64,000 nucleotides of DNA from positions 1 to 64,000 of the forward strand of contig NZ_PDZR01000007.1 in assembly GCF_002891535.1 (NCBI RefSeq). Reading direction: 5' to 3'. A program made the translations under genes and the position numbers. Source of the stretch: Methylocella silvestris. Lineage in GTDB: Bacteria > Pseudomonadota > Alphaproteobacteria > Rhizobiales > Beijerinckiaceae. The notes below the pieces were generated by a model, which was not told the origin of the DNA, ran no database searches, and saw only the letters and a list, made by a program, of their open reading frames with translations. Below are positions 45,705 through 54,954 of the stretch, one piece after another; the first letter of the stretch is position 1; each line of letters starts with the position of its first letter.

Positions 45705-45818
45705 TAAAAAATCTGTCCGGTCAGCATCTACGCGGGTCGTATCGCCAATTGATACGGCGGCGCCGCTACTGCTGTAACGGAGCCAACGCTTGTTCGTGGC
45801 GATGCCGATGTGAGAGAC

Positions 45819-47075
45819 CTAGACCGGCACGACGCCGACGCTGGCGCGCGGGAACTTGGCGATAACGTCAGCCGGGACGTTCAGATGCGATGTCACCATC
45901 TGCGGCGGTGTGTGGGTCAGCCAGTCCGACAGGCCGATGTCCTGATAGGACTCCGCGCGAAACACCTCGAGAAACACGAGGTCATCGGAGCCGACATTCT
46001 TGATGTAGTGGCCGAAGTTGCGCCTGATGTAGCCGATGTCGCCCGAATGAAAATTGGTCGTGACCGCCTTCGGCCCGGTGTCGAACACAGTCATCTGGCC
46101 GGCGCCCTTGATGTAATACTGCCACTCGTCGGCGTTCGGATGCCAGTGCAATTCCCGCATGCCGCCGGGATGAACGGTGACGAGGGCGGCGGCGATGGTT
46201 TTCGAGACTTTGAAATTCTCGCTGTCGGCGATCTGCACCATGCCGCCCTTGGTCTGTTTGGCCACGGGGCCGCTGCCGAGAGAAAAGACGAACGGATTGG
46301 GCGGCGTGCCGGCGGAGCTCTTGACGGCGGCGAGGTCGGCCGCAAGCGGGCCGGGGAGCTCGCTTTGGAAGATGTAGGTGTCGGTCAGCGGGATCTTGCT
46401 GAAGGTCTCAGCGGGCACGCCAAAATTCAGAGCGAGGACGTCCGGCGGCGTGTGGGCGAACCACTCATTCAGCAACAGCGTGTCATATTCCGACTGCTTG
46501 CCGTCGTCGAAGCAAAGCAAAAACTGCGCGCCGTCCGGGCCAAGCCCTTGCAGGGAGTGCGGATAGCCGGCGGGAAAATACCACAGATCACCTTCCTTCA
46601 CATCGGCGACCGATGCGCGTCCCTGCGGGTCGAGCACCGTGACGCGGCATGAGCCATAGGTCATAAAGGCCCATTCCGCCGCCTGATGCCAGTGCATCTC
46701 GCGGATCGCGCCCGCGGCAAGCCGCATGTCGACGCCGGAGATCGTCGTCGAAATCGGAAAGCTCTCCTGCGTGACCTGGCGCGCCCAGCCGCCGTTCTGG
46801 ATGCGCCGCTGTGCGTTGTTGAATGTCGCCCAGAACTCCGGCAGGGCTCCGACGTCGGTCGGCGGCGGATTGATCGAGGTCGGGAACTGACCGGACATGA
46901 CGTCGTCATGCGGCCCCGGAATGGTCACGCTGGCCGGGTTGCCTGTGGTGTTGATGACGCCTTGGGGCGGCTCGTCAGGGTTGCCGAAGGAGGGGCCGGC
47001 AACCGCGGGGCCAATCCCCGCGACGCTCGCCGCCGCGCTGAGCGCCAGTATGCTGCGCCGTGAAAGCTCGTCCAT
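45819..47075 (-). CDS. secreted bicupin, oxalate decarboxylase-like
   Basis: A 418-residue exported double-cupin protein resembling oxalate decarboxylase. The signal segment (SRRSILALSAAASVAGIGPA) has a twin-Arg pair typical of Tat export. Both cupin metal sites are visible: MHWHQAAEWAFMTYGSCRV with HSLQG further on in the first domain, and LHWHPNADEWQYYIKGAG with FGHYIKN in the second. The His-x-His, Glu and distal His pattern fits Mn-dependent oxalate decarboxylase or oxidase. The ATG at 47075 has GGGAG 8 bases upstream. It would turn oxalate to formate or oxidise it in the periplasm; which of the two is uncertain. Confidence 0.82.
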   Translation of the reverse strand: MDELSRRSILALSAAASVAGIGPAVAGPSFGNPDEPPQGVINTTGNPASVTIPGPHDDVMSGQFPTSINPPPTDVGALPEFWATFNNAQRRIQNGGWARQVTQESFPISTTISGVDMRLAAGAIREMHWHQAAEWAFMTYGSCRVTVLDPQGRASVADVKEGDLWYFPAGYPHSLQGLGPDGAQFLLCFDDGKQSEYDTLLLNEWFAHTPPDVLALNFGVPAETFSKIPLTDTYIFQSELPGPLAADLAAVKSSAGTPPNPFVFSLGSGPVAKQTKGGMVQIADSENFKVSKTIAAALVTVHPGGMRELHWHPNADEWQYYIKGAGQMTVFDTGPKAVTTNFHSGDIGYIRRNFGHYIKNVGSDDLVFLEVFRAESYQDIGLSDWLTHTPPQMVTSHLNVPADVIAKFPRASVGVVPV

Positions 47076-47099
47076 GATCATTTCTCCCTATGCTGTTGT

Positions 47100-47879
47100 T
47101 CAGGGCGCGGCATGTTTCGCGGCGTCCTCGATCACCGCCGCCACTTCCTTCGGGCGCGATTCATAGACCGAGTGGCTCGCGCCCTTGAGTTCGATGGTAT
47201 GGCTCTTGGCGCGGGCATAGTACCACCGCTCAAGATCGGGATTGATAATTTTGTCGTCGCCGGCGACAATTCCCCAGCTTGGCTTTGTCTTCCACGCGGC
47301 GACAGACATTGGCGTCGTGAAAACCTGAGCCGCCGTCAGGATCTGCGAGCTTGCCTCGAAGTCAGCCTGTTTGCGCGGTAGATCGGCGGCGAAATCCGCG
47401 TGAAAATCCGCGCGATTAAGAAAAGTGAACCCGTCATCCGTGTGCTGGATCGCGCCCTCCTGCTTCTGCGTGAAGCTGGGCATGCCCTTGCCGAGGGCGG
47501 CTTCATCCTCGCCGACATCGGGCGCATGGGCGGCGACATAGACGAGGCCGACGACATTCGGATGCACGCCAGCTTCAGTAATGATCGAGCCGCCATAGCT
47601 ATGGGCGACGAGGATGGTTGGGCCGCTCTGCAGGTCGAGCACGCGCTTTGTCGCCGCAACATCATCGGCAAGCGAAGTCAGCGGCTCCTCAACCATCGTT
47701 ACATGGTAGCCATCCCTGACGAGGATTTCGTAAACGGGCTTCCAGCCGGAGGCGTCGACCCAGGCGCCATGAACCAGCACGATATTCTTCGCAGGTTCGG
47801 CGAGAGCCGGGACGCAGCCGCCGGTCAAAAACAAAGCCGCGATCGCGGCGCGACGAAGATTACATCCGCTCTTAAGCAT
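47100..47879 (-). CDS. exported alpha/beta hydrolase
   Basis: A 259-residue serine hydrolase. The signal peptide ends near ALAEP (lipobox-like GGC is also present near residue 22, so it might be a lipoprotein). The oxyanion segment IVLVHGAWVDASGWKPV, the nucleophile elbow VAHSYGGS, the acid region VAGDDKIINPDLE and the catalytic His in KGASHSVYESRP are all present. It resembles the salicylate esterase-like hydrolases. It shares the strand of the bicupin gene 24 bases downstream, likely one operon. Substrate unknown. Confidence 0.85.
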   Translation of the reverse strand: MLKSGCNLRRAAIAALFLTGGCVPALAEPAKNIVLVHGAWVDASGWKPVYEILVRDGYHVTMVEEPLTSLADDVAATKRVLDLQSGPTILVAHSYGGSIITEAGVHPNVVGLVYVAAHAPDVGEDEAALGKGMPSFTQKQEGAIQHTDDGFTFLNRADFHADFAADLPRKQADFEASSQILTAAQVFTTPMSVAAWKTKPSWGIVAGDDKIINPDLERWYYARAKSHTIELKGASHSVYESRPKEVAAVIEDAAKHAAP

Positions 47880-48062
47880 AATGGCTCCTCATGTCTTTGA
47901 ACCCACGGGCGGGCTGATCTCCGTGGCGCGTTTCTGTCGAAGCTGCTCGCCCGCGCCGACATCGGATATGATTTGCGGCCGCCCCATAGACCAGGGCGGC
48001 CGAGGAAAGCTGGCGTTCTGCAGGCTGAACGTTCGGTAGACGAGGCGTCGCTTAAAGACGCT

Positions 48063-48296
48063 TCAATGCGCGTCGTCGCTGCTATAGCCATGCGTGCTGG
48101 CATAGATGCTCGAATGCTGACCAACCTCATTGGACGGGCTGAGGGTCTGCGAGGACATCATAATCATGCTGGCGTCGCCGCGCGGGCCGGCGATTTCCCC
48201 GTAGTTGATCGAGGAGTTCGCGCTACGAGCCGAAGCCCCGCCGGCAAGGGCGAGCGCGAGGAACAGCGACGAGGTGTAGATCAGGCGTTTTTGCAT
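48063..48296 (-). CDS. small secreted protein of unknown function
   Basis: A 77-residue protein with a clear signal peptide (YTSSLFLALALAGGASA) and a short Ser/Met/His-rich mature part (SMIMMSSQTLSPSNEV, then HSSIYASTHGYSSDDAH). GGAG lies 9 bases before the ATG at 48296. Methionines and histidines in the mature part could bind metals, but this is speculation. I recognise no family. It lies between the hydrolase and the response-regulator genes, a separate unit. Confidence 0.55.
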   Translation of the reverse strand: MQKRLIYTSSLFLALALAGGASARSANSSINYGEIAGPRGDASMIMMSSQTLSPSNEVGQHSSIYASTHGYSSDDAH

Positions 48297-48621
48297 CGAA
48301 ATGCTCCATTGTGAAAGATAATGCGCAAAGGCCCTTTGGCTGTTGCGGCTTCCGCTCCGATCTGTGGAACAGATGACGCTGTAACAATACATCTTCTGTA
48401 CATCGCGTCTTTCATACTTAGGTTTGCCGGCATATAGGGCGGCGACGCCTTTTCCTTGCTGATGTACGCGCGCAATCTGGCGCCCGATCGCCGTTCAGTC
48501 GGCTCGAACCGGGGCGGTTATGGATTGGACGCGTCGAAGATCATGAATGCGCCAGGCGGCGCGGCCGCGCCGGCCGCCAGATATCCCGATGGGCTGGGCT
48601 CAGCAGCGAAAGGCGGGGGCC

Positions 48622-49032
48622 CTATTTCGGCATGTTGTCTTCAACGCAGGCGAGAAGCGCGTCGGCGTCGAAGGGCTTTGCAAAAAAGCCGGCGGCGCCG
48701 TTGGCGATCGCCTCCGCGCGGGCGATGTCTGTCGGGTGCGCCGTCATCAAGATGATCGGAAAGCGGCGCGCCATTGGGACAAGACGCCCCTGAAGCTCAA
48801 GGCCGCTCATGCCGGGCATGTGAACGTCGGCGATGAGGCAGGCCGTCTCATGAAGTTCGGTTGAGACGAGAAAATCCTCGGCCGAGGCGAAGGTGCAAAC
48901 GTCAAGCCCGATTGAGCGCAGGAGGCTCGCGGTCGCGGAGCGAACCTCGGCGTCGTCGTCGACGATTGAGATGGTTAGAGGCGGCAACGCAAATCCACCG
49001 GGTTGAGCGGAGCGGCCCCCGCGTTCAGCCAC
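48622..49032 (-). CDS. stand-alone response regulator receiver protein
   Basis: A 136-residue CheY-like receiver domain without an output domain. The acidic pair is in ISIVDDDAEV, the phosphoacceptor Asp in CLIADVHMPGMSG and the conserved Lys in FFAKPFD. The GTG at 49032 gives a 19-residue lead; a TTG near 48987 preceded by GGTGG is a competing start. It follows the FixJ-like regulator by 28 bases and the kinase upstream, so all three should form one signalling operon. It may act as a phosphate sink or a second output. Confidence 0.85.
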   Translation of the reverse strand: MAERGGRSAQPGGFALPPLTISIVDDDAEVRSATASLLRSIGLDVCTFASAEDFLVSTELHETACLIADVHMPGMSGLELQGRLVPMARRFPIILMTAHPTDIARAEAIANGAAGFFAKPFDADALLACVEDNMPK

Positions 49033-49060
49033 TTTACGGCGTGGCGCGAGGCCAATGATA

Positions 49061-49729
49061 TTATACTGAAGTTTGAAAACGCGCCGCCGAGACGTCCCTG
49101 ACGTTCAAAATCTCGGCCATTCGCACGAGATCGGCGAGCGATTGCGCGCTCATTTTCTTCATCATCGCGCCGCGATGGATTTTTACGGTGATTTCGCTGA
49201 GGTCAAGCCGAGCCGCCACCTGCTTGTTCATGAGGCCGGCGACGACGAGGCTCATCACTTCGCGCTCTCTGGCGGTCAGCGACTGATAGGCCCCGCGCAG
49301 CCCGGCCTCCTTCGCCTCGCTCGCGCGGCGCTGCCGGTCGTGCTCGATCGCTGCGGCCACGGCGGCCAGCATGGCCTCTGCCTCGAAGGGCTTTGGCAGA
49401 AAGTCGATCGCCCCCGTCTTCATGGCCTGCACCGACATCGGAATATCGCCATGGCCGGTCATGACGATCACTGGAATCAGCACGCCGGCCTGCGCGAGCT
49501 CGGCCTGAAAATCGATTCCGCTCGAACCCTTGAGGCGAACATCGAGCACGAGGCAGGACGGCTTGTCCGGCGCGCCGGCGGCGCAGAACGCCTCCGGCGA
49601 TTCGAACAGAGCGACGCCATAGCCGCTCGCGCGGAGCAGGCTGCCGAGCGCGCTTCGGACTTCGGCCTCGTCGTCGATCACGCAAACAATCGCCGGCTCC
49701 TGCGCATTCGCTTCGGCGCTGTCTTTCAT
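49061..49729 (-). CDS. FixJ/NarL-type response regulator
   Basis: A 222-residue two-domain regulator. The receiver has CVIDDEAEVRSALGSLL, the phosphoacceptor Asp in CLVLDVRLKGSSGI, and FLPKPFEAEAML. The LuxR-type helix-turn-helix is QSLTAREREVMSLVVAGLMN then VAARLDLSEITVKIHRGAMM. It matches FixJ-type regulators of alphaproteobacteria. The start overlaps the kinase stop by 4 bases (ATGA), so it is translated with its partner kinase. Target genes unknown; nothing nearby shows an obvious binding site. Confidence 0.9.
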   Translation of the reverse strand: MKDSAEANAQEPAIVCVIDDEAEVRSALGSLLRASGYGVALFESPEAFCAAGAPDKPSCLVLDVRLKGSSGIDFQAELAQAGVLIPVIVMTGHGDIPMSVQAMKTGAIDFLPKPFEAEAMLAAVAAAIEHDRQRRASEAKEAGLRGAYQSLTAREREVMSLVVAGLMNKQVAARLDLSEITVKIHRGAMMKKMSAQSLADLVRMAEILNVRDVSAARFQTSV

Positions 49730-51717
49730 GCCGCAGCCTCCTCCAAAGGCAGAGTGAAGTGAAACGTTGCGCCGCCGCCGTCATTGTTCTCGGCCCAGAT
49801 GCGGCCGCCATGCGCTTCGACGATCGAGCGGCAGATCGACAGCCCCATGCCCGTTCCGCTGCTCTTGGTGGTGAAGAAGGGCTCGAAGACGGCGTCGGGA
49901 TTTTGCTCCTTGATCCCCTCGCCGCTGTCGCGCACGCTGATCCGCGCAAAGCCCGCGCCCTCGCGCTGCGTCGCAACGAAAAGATCGCGCCGCCGCGGAT
50001 CGATCGCCGCCATCGCCTGCGCGCCGTTCATCGCCAGATTGATGACGACCTGCTGGATCTGCACGCGATCGCCGAGGACCCGCGGCAGATCGGCGGCAAA
50101 ACTCTGCCGCAGGTTGATCGCGCCGGTCGTGAGTTCGCGCCGCATCAGCGCGACGGCCTCCTCGATCGCTTCGGCGAGATGCAGCGGAATTTTGGGCGCG
50201 GCGCCCTTTTTCGTCAGCGCCTTCAGCCCGGCGACGACCTCGCCCGCGCGCTTTCCGTTTTCGATGATATGGTCGAGGCAATCGCGAACCTCCTGCGCGG
50301 CCGGCGCCTCGCGCGTCAGCCAGCGCCGGCCTGATTGAGCGTAGGTCGTGATCGCCGCCAGCGGCTGGTTGACTTCATGGGCGATCGAGGCCGCGAACTG
50401 ACCGAGCAGCGCCACCCGCGCGGCGTGGGCGAGTTCGGCCAGCGTCTGGTCCAGCCGCGCCTGCGTCAAATTGCGCTCGGTGAGGTCGATGGCGGTGATG
50501 ATCATGCGCCGCCAGCCCTCGCCGGGCGCGACGATGCAGGCGCGCAGCAGCACATCGATGGTTTTTCCCCGCAACGTGCAAAACTGCGTCTCCGCCTCGA
50601 CGATCGCTGCGCCATCGGCGAGCTGGGCCAGCAAATGGGCGAGCGTGTTCTCTGCCGCCGTCGTCGAAAAGATCGACATGCTGCGTCCGATCAACGCCTC
50701 GCGCCTCGGCGCCTCGAAAAGCTTCACCGCCTCCTCATTGGCTTCCGTGATCTCTGCGGCCGACGCCATCTGGCGTAAAGTCGCGCGATGCGCGTCGAGA
50801 TAGGCGCCAATATCGCCGACGCCTGCTTTTTGCAGATCCTCGACCGCCTCAAATCGCCCGGACCAATCCGCCTCCCATATGGCGAAGCCGGCGGCGCGGA
50901 AAATGGCGCCATAGCGCTCCTCGCTGCGGCGCCGTTCGGCCTCGGCTTTGCGCTCCGCCGTCAGGTCGGCGCTCGTCTCGATGATCCCGGCCGGGCGACC
51001 GTCCGAATGGTAGCGCACGAGCCAGCGGCTGGCGAGCACGATCCGCGTTCCATCGCGGCGGCGGCGCGTGAGTTCGCCGGACCAGCTGCCTGCCGCGGCG
51101 AACCCTTTGGCGACCTCCTCAGCGGGATATTGCGTCTCCAGCAGTTCGCGGCAGATCCGCCCCACCGCCTCCTTGCGCGTCCAGCCATAGAGCGCCTCGG
51201 CGCCGTCGTTCCAGTAGAGGATGCGGTCATCTGCGTCGCGGATCGTCACCGTGTCATGGGTGAGCTCCAGCATGCGCGCCTGCTCGGCCGCCGTCGTTTC
51301 GGCCGACCAGCTCCTGACCGCAAGCAAAGTGGTGATCGCCAGCGCCGTCAGGCTGACGCCGAGGCGGACATAAGCGCCGTTGAAGGCTTCGCCCCAATGC
51401 GACGAGACGAAGGCGACCAGAACCAGAACGCAGCAGCCGGCTCCCGCCGCGAGGACAAAGCGCCGGTCGGCGACCCGCGCGACGAGCAGCACAACAGCCG
51501 TGTAGAGGACGGCGACGGCGCCATCAAGCGGGCTCAGAACATCCGCCGCGAAGATCAGGGCCGCGGCCGCCGCAGCGGCGAGGATTTGCAGGCGCCGCCG
51601 CCTCGACCAGCGTTTCTGCGGCCGCAACAGCGGCGGCAGCGCGTCGTCGCCGCCCGAAATAGCGCCCGCGCGGTTTTCCTGGGGCAAATCCTGAGGCGAT
51701 GCGGCGGGTTCGAACAT
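49726..51717 (-). CDS. membrane-anchored PAS sensor histidine kinase (FixL/NtrB-like)
   Basis: A 663-residue kinase. An N-terminal region with several hydrophobic segments (residues ~45-135, e.g. LAAGAGCCVLVLVAFV) is followed by a PAS domain (HDTVTIRDADDRILYWNDGA, residues 150-250) and a second, more divergent PAS region (residues 280-430). The HisKA box is QFAASIAHEVNQPLAAITTY and the HATPase has ILYWND-independent motifs AQAMAAIDP, IKEQNPDAVFEPFFTTKSSG and GTGMGLSICRSIVEAHGG. No haem-binding His typical of FixL could be assigned. It forms an operon with two response regulators. Confidence 0.9.
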   Translation of the reverse strand: MFEPAASPQDLPQENRAGAISGGDDALPPLLRPQKRWSRRRRLQILAAAAAAALIFAADVLSPLDGAVAVLYTAVVLLVARVADRRFVLAAGAGCCVLVLVAFVSSHWGEAFNGAYVRLGVSLTALAITTLLAVRSWSAETTAAEQARMLELTHDTVTIRDADDRILYWNDGAEALYGWTRKEAVGRICRELLETQYPAEEVAKGFAAAGSWSGELTRRRRDGTRIVLASRWLVRYHSDGRPAGIIETSADLTAERKAEAERRRSEERYGAIFRAAGFAIWEADWSGRFEAVEDLQKAGVGDIGAYLDAHRATLRQMASAAEITEANEEAVKLFEAPRREALIGRSMSIFSTTAAENTLAHLLAQLADGAAIVEAETQFCTLRGKTIDVLLRACIVAPGEGWRRMIITAIDLTERNLTQARLDQTLAELAHAARVALLGQFAASIAHEVNQPLAAITTYAQSGRRWLTREAPAAQEVRDCLDHIIENGKRAGEVVAGLKALTKKGAAPKIPLHLAEAIEEAVALMRRELTTGAINLRQSFAADLPRVLGDRVQIQQVVINLAMNGAQAMAAIDPRRRDLFVATQREGAGFARISVRDSGEGIKEQNPDAVFEPFFTTKSSGTGMGLSICRSIVEAHGGRIWAENNDGGGATFHFTLPLEEAAA

Positions 51718-51906
51718 GAGCGTCTCGGCGCCCGCTTGATGGCGAAGCCGCCATTCGCCCGCAGCGGCTCAAACATCCGTGTCGAAGCTCAGGCGCGTCC
51801 AATGATCCGCTTGCTTACCTCAGCCGTCGCGCCTCGACAAGACGGCGCGCCCGGTCGGGAGCGGAGCGGATGAGGGCACAGGCCGTGCGTCGCTCCATCG
51901 CGGCTC

Positions 51907-52428
51907 TCAAGGCGCATAGCGGGTGAAGACAAAGTCGCGCGCTTCAACGGGGACATGGCAGGAAAAGCAGGCGCCGAGCATCGCATCGTCGACGGGTTTG
52001 CCGTCGTTGAACTGTGCGAAACCCCAGCCGCCTGTCGCGGCGAATTTTCTTGCGTCCTTGACCATAAACTGAACATTCGTGGGCGCGCCCGCCACGAATG
52101 ATTGGTCACGGCCGAAGACCTTGTTGTTTTCCTCCGACGGAACGTAACGCCAGGCAAGCCGGGCAATGATCGCGCCGTCCGGGAACGGGAGCGTTCCTTC
52201 CCGGTAGGCCTTGATTGCTACATCGTTGCCCAGAATGGCGCGCAGATCGTTGAGGTCGCCTTCTTCGTGGGCCACGGAGATCAACCTCCAGTCCCGGTAT
52301 CCGGGAGGGAGTTTGATACCGAAGAGCGGGACGGGCTCCGCGCCGCCTTGTCCGGATGCGGGGGCCATGGCTGCGGGCGCGCCGGACAGCGCGGCGACTG
52401 CGGCCAGCATGACTGTGCTCCGTCTCAT
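51907..52428 (-). CDS. cytochrome P460-family protein
   Basis: A 173-residue exported c-type haem protein. The signal peptide ends near MAPASG (residue ~26). The haem-binding CxxCH is in LGACFSCHVPVEARDFVF at the C-terminus. The region around MVKDARKFAATGGWGFAQFN matches the P460 family. Cytochrome P460 carries a lysine-cross-linked haem and oxidises hydroxylamine and NO in ammonia oxidisers and methanotrophs; the cross-link lysine cannot be assigned by eye, and many family members in other bacteria lack it. GGGGGAT lies 5 bases upstream of the ATG. No electron-transfer partner gene is adjacent. Confidence 0.8.
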   Translation of the reverse strand: MRRSTVMLAAVAALSGAPAAMAPASGQGGAEPVPLFGIKLPPGYRDWRLISVAHEEGDLNDLRAILGNDVAIKAYREGTLPFPDGAIIARLAWRYVPSEENNKVFGRDQSFVAGAPTNVQFMVKDARKFAATGGWGFAQFNDGKPVDDAMLGACFSCHVPVEARDFVFTRYAP

Positions 52429-52572
52429 ACGATCCCCCTTCAGAGTTCGGCGGTCCTCTGCTGCACCGCGTTCAAAACGATGTTGATGTTCTCCCGGTAC
52501 AGGAGGGCTGACGATCGCGCGCCATTCGTCAGCCCCTGAAATGTGATGTCGCCCGGCAACGCGCCTGTGGCG

Positions 52573-53397
52573 TTACGATGTCAGGAATGCCAGCAGATCG
52601 GCGTTGACCGTCTCGGCCTGAGTCGTGATCATGCCGTGGGGAAAGTCCTTGTAGGTCTTCAGTGTTGCGTTCTTCAACAGTTTGGCGCTTAACGGGCCGG
52701 CAGCGACATAGGGCACGATCTGATCGTCTTCGCTGTGCATCACCAGCACCGGCACGTTGATCTTTTTGAGGTCTTCGGTGAAGTCTGTCTGTGAGAAGGC
52801 GACGATCCCGTCATAATGCGCCTTCGCGCCCCCCATCATGCCCTGTCTCCACCAATTGGCGATCGCAGCCTCGATCGATTCCACGCCCGGCCGGTTGAAT
52901 CCGTAGAACGGGCCTGCCGGCAGGTCGCGGTAGAATTTCGACCGGTTTGCCGCGAGCTGCGCCTGCAAATCGTCGAACACCGCCTTTGGCAACCCGAGCG
53001 GGTTGGCCGGCGTCTGCACCATCAAGGGCGGAACCGCGCTGATGATCGCCGCTTTGGATACCCGGCTTTCGCCGTGACGGGCGAGATAGTGGACAACCTC
53101 GCCGCCGCCTGTCGAATGTCCAACATGGATCGCGTCCTTGAGATCGAGATGGGCGGTCACCGCCGCGAGATCGTCGGCGTAGTGATCCATGTCATGGCCG
53201 TCGCCCGTCTGGGTCGATCGGCCATGGCCTCGGCGGTCATGGGCTATGACGCGATAGCCCTTGTTGAGAAAGAACAACATCTGCGCGTCCCAGTCATCCG
53301 ATGACAGCGGCCAGCCATGACTGAAGACGATCGGCTGTCCAGATCCCCAATCCTTGTAAAAGATGTCGACGCCGTCTTTTGTTGTTATCATGCCCAT
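52573..53397 (-). CDS. alpha/beta hydrolase, non-haem chloroperoxidase-like
   Basis: A 274-residue hydrolase without a signal peptide. The N-terminal ITTKDGVDIFYKDWGSGQPI and FSHGWPLSSDDWDAQM are typical of cofactor-free haloperoxidases. The nucleophile elbow is HVGHSTGGGEVVHYLARHG, the acid lies in VMHSEDDQIVPY, and the catalytic His is in KDFPHGMITT. In vivo these enzymes are usually esterases rather than haloperoxidases. AAGGA precedes the ATG at 53397. It is next to, but divergent in spacing from, the MBL-fold gene on the same strand (119 bases apart). Confidence 0.87.
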   Translation of the reverse strand: MGMITTKDGVDIFYKDWGSGQPIVFSHGWPLSSDDWDAQMLFFLNKGYRVIAHDRRGHGRSTQTGDGHDMDHYADDLAAVTAHLDLKDAIHVGHSTGGGEVVHYLARHGESRVSKAAIISAVPPLMVQTPANPLGLPKAVFDDLQAQLAANRSKFYRDLPAGPFYGFNRPGVESIEAAIANWWRQGMMGGAKAHYDGIVAFSQTDFTEDLKKINVPVLVMHSEDDQIVPYVAAGPLSAKLLKNATLKTYKDFPHGMITTQAETVNADLLAFLTS

Positions 53398-53516
53398 GTG
53401 GCGATATCCTTGTATTTATTGACGAAATGACATCTGTATCTAGCTTGCGTTTAGGCTTGCTTGCATCGGGTTCCTCGTCACATACATAGTGACTGTCCTT
53501 CCGTCGTTGGCGGCAG

Positions 53517-54476
53517 TCAAACGCCCTCAAAGACCAATCGTGTGAAAAAGTCGGGGTCAATCACGAAACTGCCGAATTTGCCGTCGAAGGCCGCGGTTGG
53601 CTTTGCCGCGACGATTTCATCCCGTGACCGGCCTTGCGTCTTGAGCGCGGCGACATTCTCCCGAACCGCCACGAGCATGTCGCGGAATTCTTGCAGTTCG
53701 GATTTGTTGCTCACCGGCTGACCATGGCCCGGGATGATGATGGTGTTATCCGTGACGACTGCGAGATTGGCGTCGCACGCCGCAATCGTTCCATCGATGC
53801 TTCCCCCGGTCGAATAATCAATGAAGGGGTAGACGCCGTTCCAGAAGGTGTCGCCGACATGCATGATGTCGGCTTCTGCAAAATGAACGGAAATGTCGCT
53901 GTCGGTATGGGCGGGACCATAATACTTGCAATTGAGCGTGGCGCCATTGAGCTTCAGGGTGCGATCGCTCGAAAAGACATCGTCAGGAATTCCGCCGGCG
54001 CCGAGGGGAAGAAAATTGTAGTCCCAGTCCTCGACGCGCTGGACCTGCGACAGGCGCTTGCGCGTGTTCTCGTGAGCGATGATTTTTGCGCCGGCCGCAT
54101 GTAGCCACTCATTCCCGTCGGCGTGATCGAAGTGCCAGTGAGTGTTGATCAGATGGGTGACAGGATCGGCGCCGAGGTCGGCAAGAGCCTTGCGGATGTT
54201 GGTCTGCGATAGTCTGATGCCGGCGTCGACAAGCACCTTTCCGTCCGAGCCTGTGAGCACAGCGATATTGCCGCCTGAGCCCTCAAGGACGCTCACGTCG
54301 CCACGAAGCCTGTGAGTCACGATCGGCGTCACGGCGGCGCTGTCTTTGATCAGGCTGACGAGACCGCGCGCCTCGGCGTAGGCCTCCCGCGGCGTCAGCC
54401 AACCCGCCAATCCTGCCTGAGCCGCTCCGATGCAGCACAAGCAGAATCCGCGTCTCGAGAGGGTCCTGCGCTCCAT
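53517..54476 (-). CDS. exported metallo-beta-lactamase-fold hydrolase
   Basis: A 319-residue MBL-fold hydrolase. The N-terminus MERRTLSRRGFCLCCIGAAQ has a twin-Arg motif and Cys-rich hydrophobic segment suggesting Tat export. The metal site is INTHWHFDHADGNEWLHAAG (HxHxDH), with further ligands in YYGPAHTDSDISVHF and IIPGHGQPVSN. The C-terminal GKFGSFVIDPDFFTRLVFEG is typical of the family. The full set of metal ligands suggests an active enzyme. Substrate unknown; a lactonase, phosphodiesterase or lactamase role is equally possible. Confidence 0.85.
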   Translation of the reverse strand: MERRTLSRRGFCLCCIGAAQAGLAGWLTPREAYAEARGLVSLIKDSAAVTPIVTHRLRGDVSVLEGSGGNIAVLTGSDGKVLVDAGIRLSQTNIRKALADLGADPVTHLINTHWHFDHADGNEWLHAAGAKIIAHENTRKRLSQVQRVEDWDYNFLPLGAGGIPDDVFSSDRTLKLNGATLNCKYYGPAHTDSDISVHFAEADIMHVGDTFWNGVYPFIDYSTGGSIDGTIAACDANLAVVTDNTIIIPGHGQPVSNKSELQEFRDMLVAVRENVAALKTQGRSRDEIVAAKPTAAFDGKFGSFVIDPDFFTRLVFEGV

Positions 54477-54753
54477 TGTCTTCCCCGCCTTCGAAGGTTA
54501 GCCGATTATGTCCGATGGTCTGGTCAGTGTTTGATAAAGGCGTGAGGACCTGCATTGTCGCAATGCGGCAGGCTCTTCGATCAACGTCAGGATCCCGGCA
54601 GGGATGAGACCTGGTGTTTGCTCGCCGGCGAAACCGTTTGCCAATGAACCCCTATGATGGCTTCATTAGCGTGCAACGAGCCAAGTTTGCGGTTTCCGGC
54701 GTCTTTTGGCAATCCTCGAATTTCGAAATATCGCGCTCAATGATCGGGAAGCG

Positions 54754-54954
54754 CTAGCCGATGGATCGGTGGGACGGGATGTCCGTCTTTATGGCGATCG
54801 TTGAGGGCATGGCGCGGCGATCGGCTTGGAACTCCGCCTCCATGGCCGGCGGCTGGGCGCCCTCACGCCACGGAAACGTGTCGCTGACATGGCGTCCCTT
54901 GCGACGAATTTGGACACGCCAGGAACCGGACGGTAGTTTCGCGACGGCAGCCAT
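54754..54954 (-). pseudogene. integrase N-terminal fragment, copy 1
   Basis: The frame starting at the ATG at 54954 encodes AAVAKLPSGSWRVQIRRKGR and then HVSDTF, matching the arm-binding N-terminus of tyrosine integrases. It continues WREGAQPPAMEAEFQADRRA and breaks off after KTDIPSHRSIG. The catalytic domain is missing, so it is a decayed remnant. About 80 bases are strongly similar to copy 2. It lies 650 bases from dusA, on the opposite strand. Confidence 0.75.

Noticed and set aside
54481-54753. A gene in the space before the first integrase fragment
   Set aside because: Short frames only, with no ribosome site and no recognisable domain.
54754-54800. Possible partial copy of the dusA 5-prime sequence (an att site) near GCCGATGGATCGGTGGGAC
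   Set aside because: Comparison with GCCGATGATGGATTGGACCG in dusA needs several gaps. The resemblance is too weak to call an attachment site.
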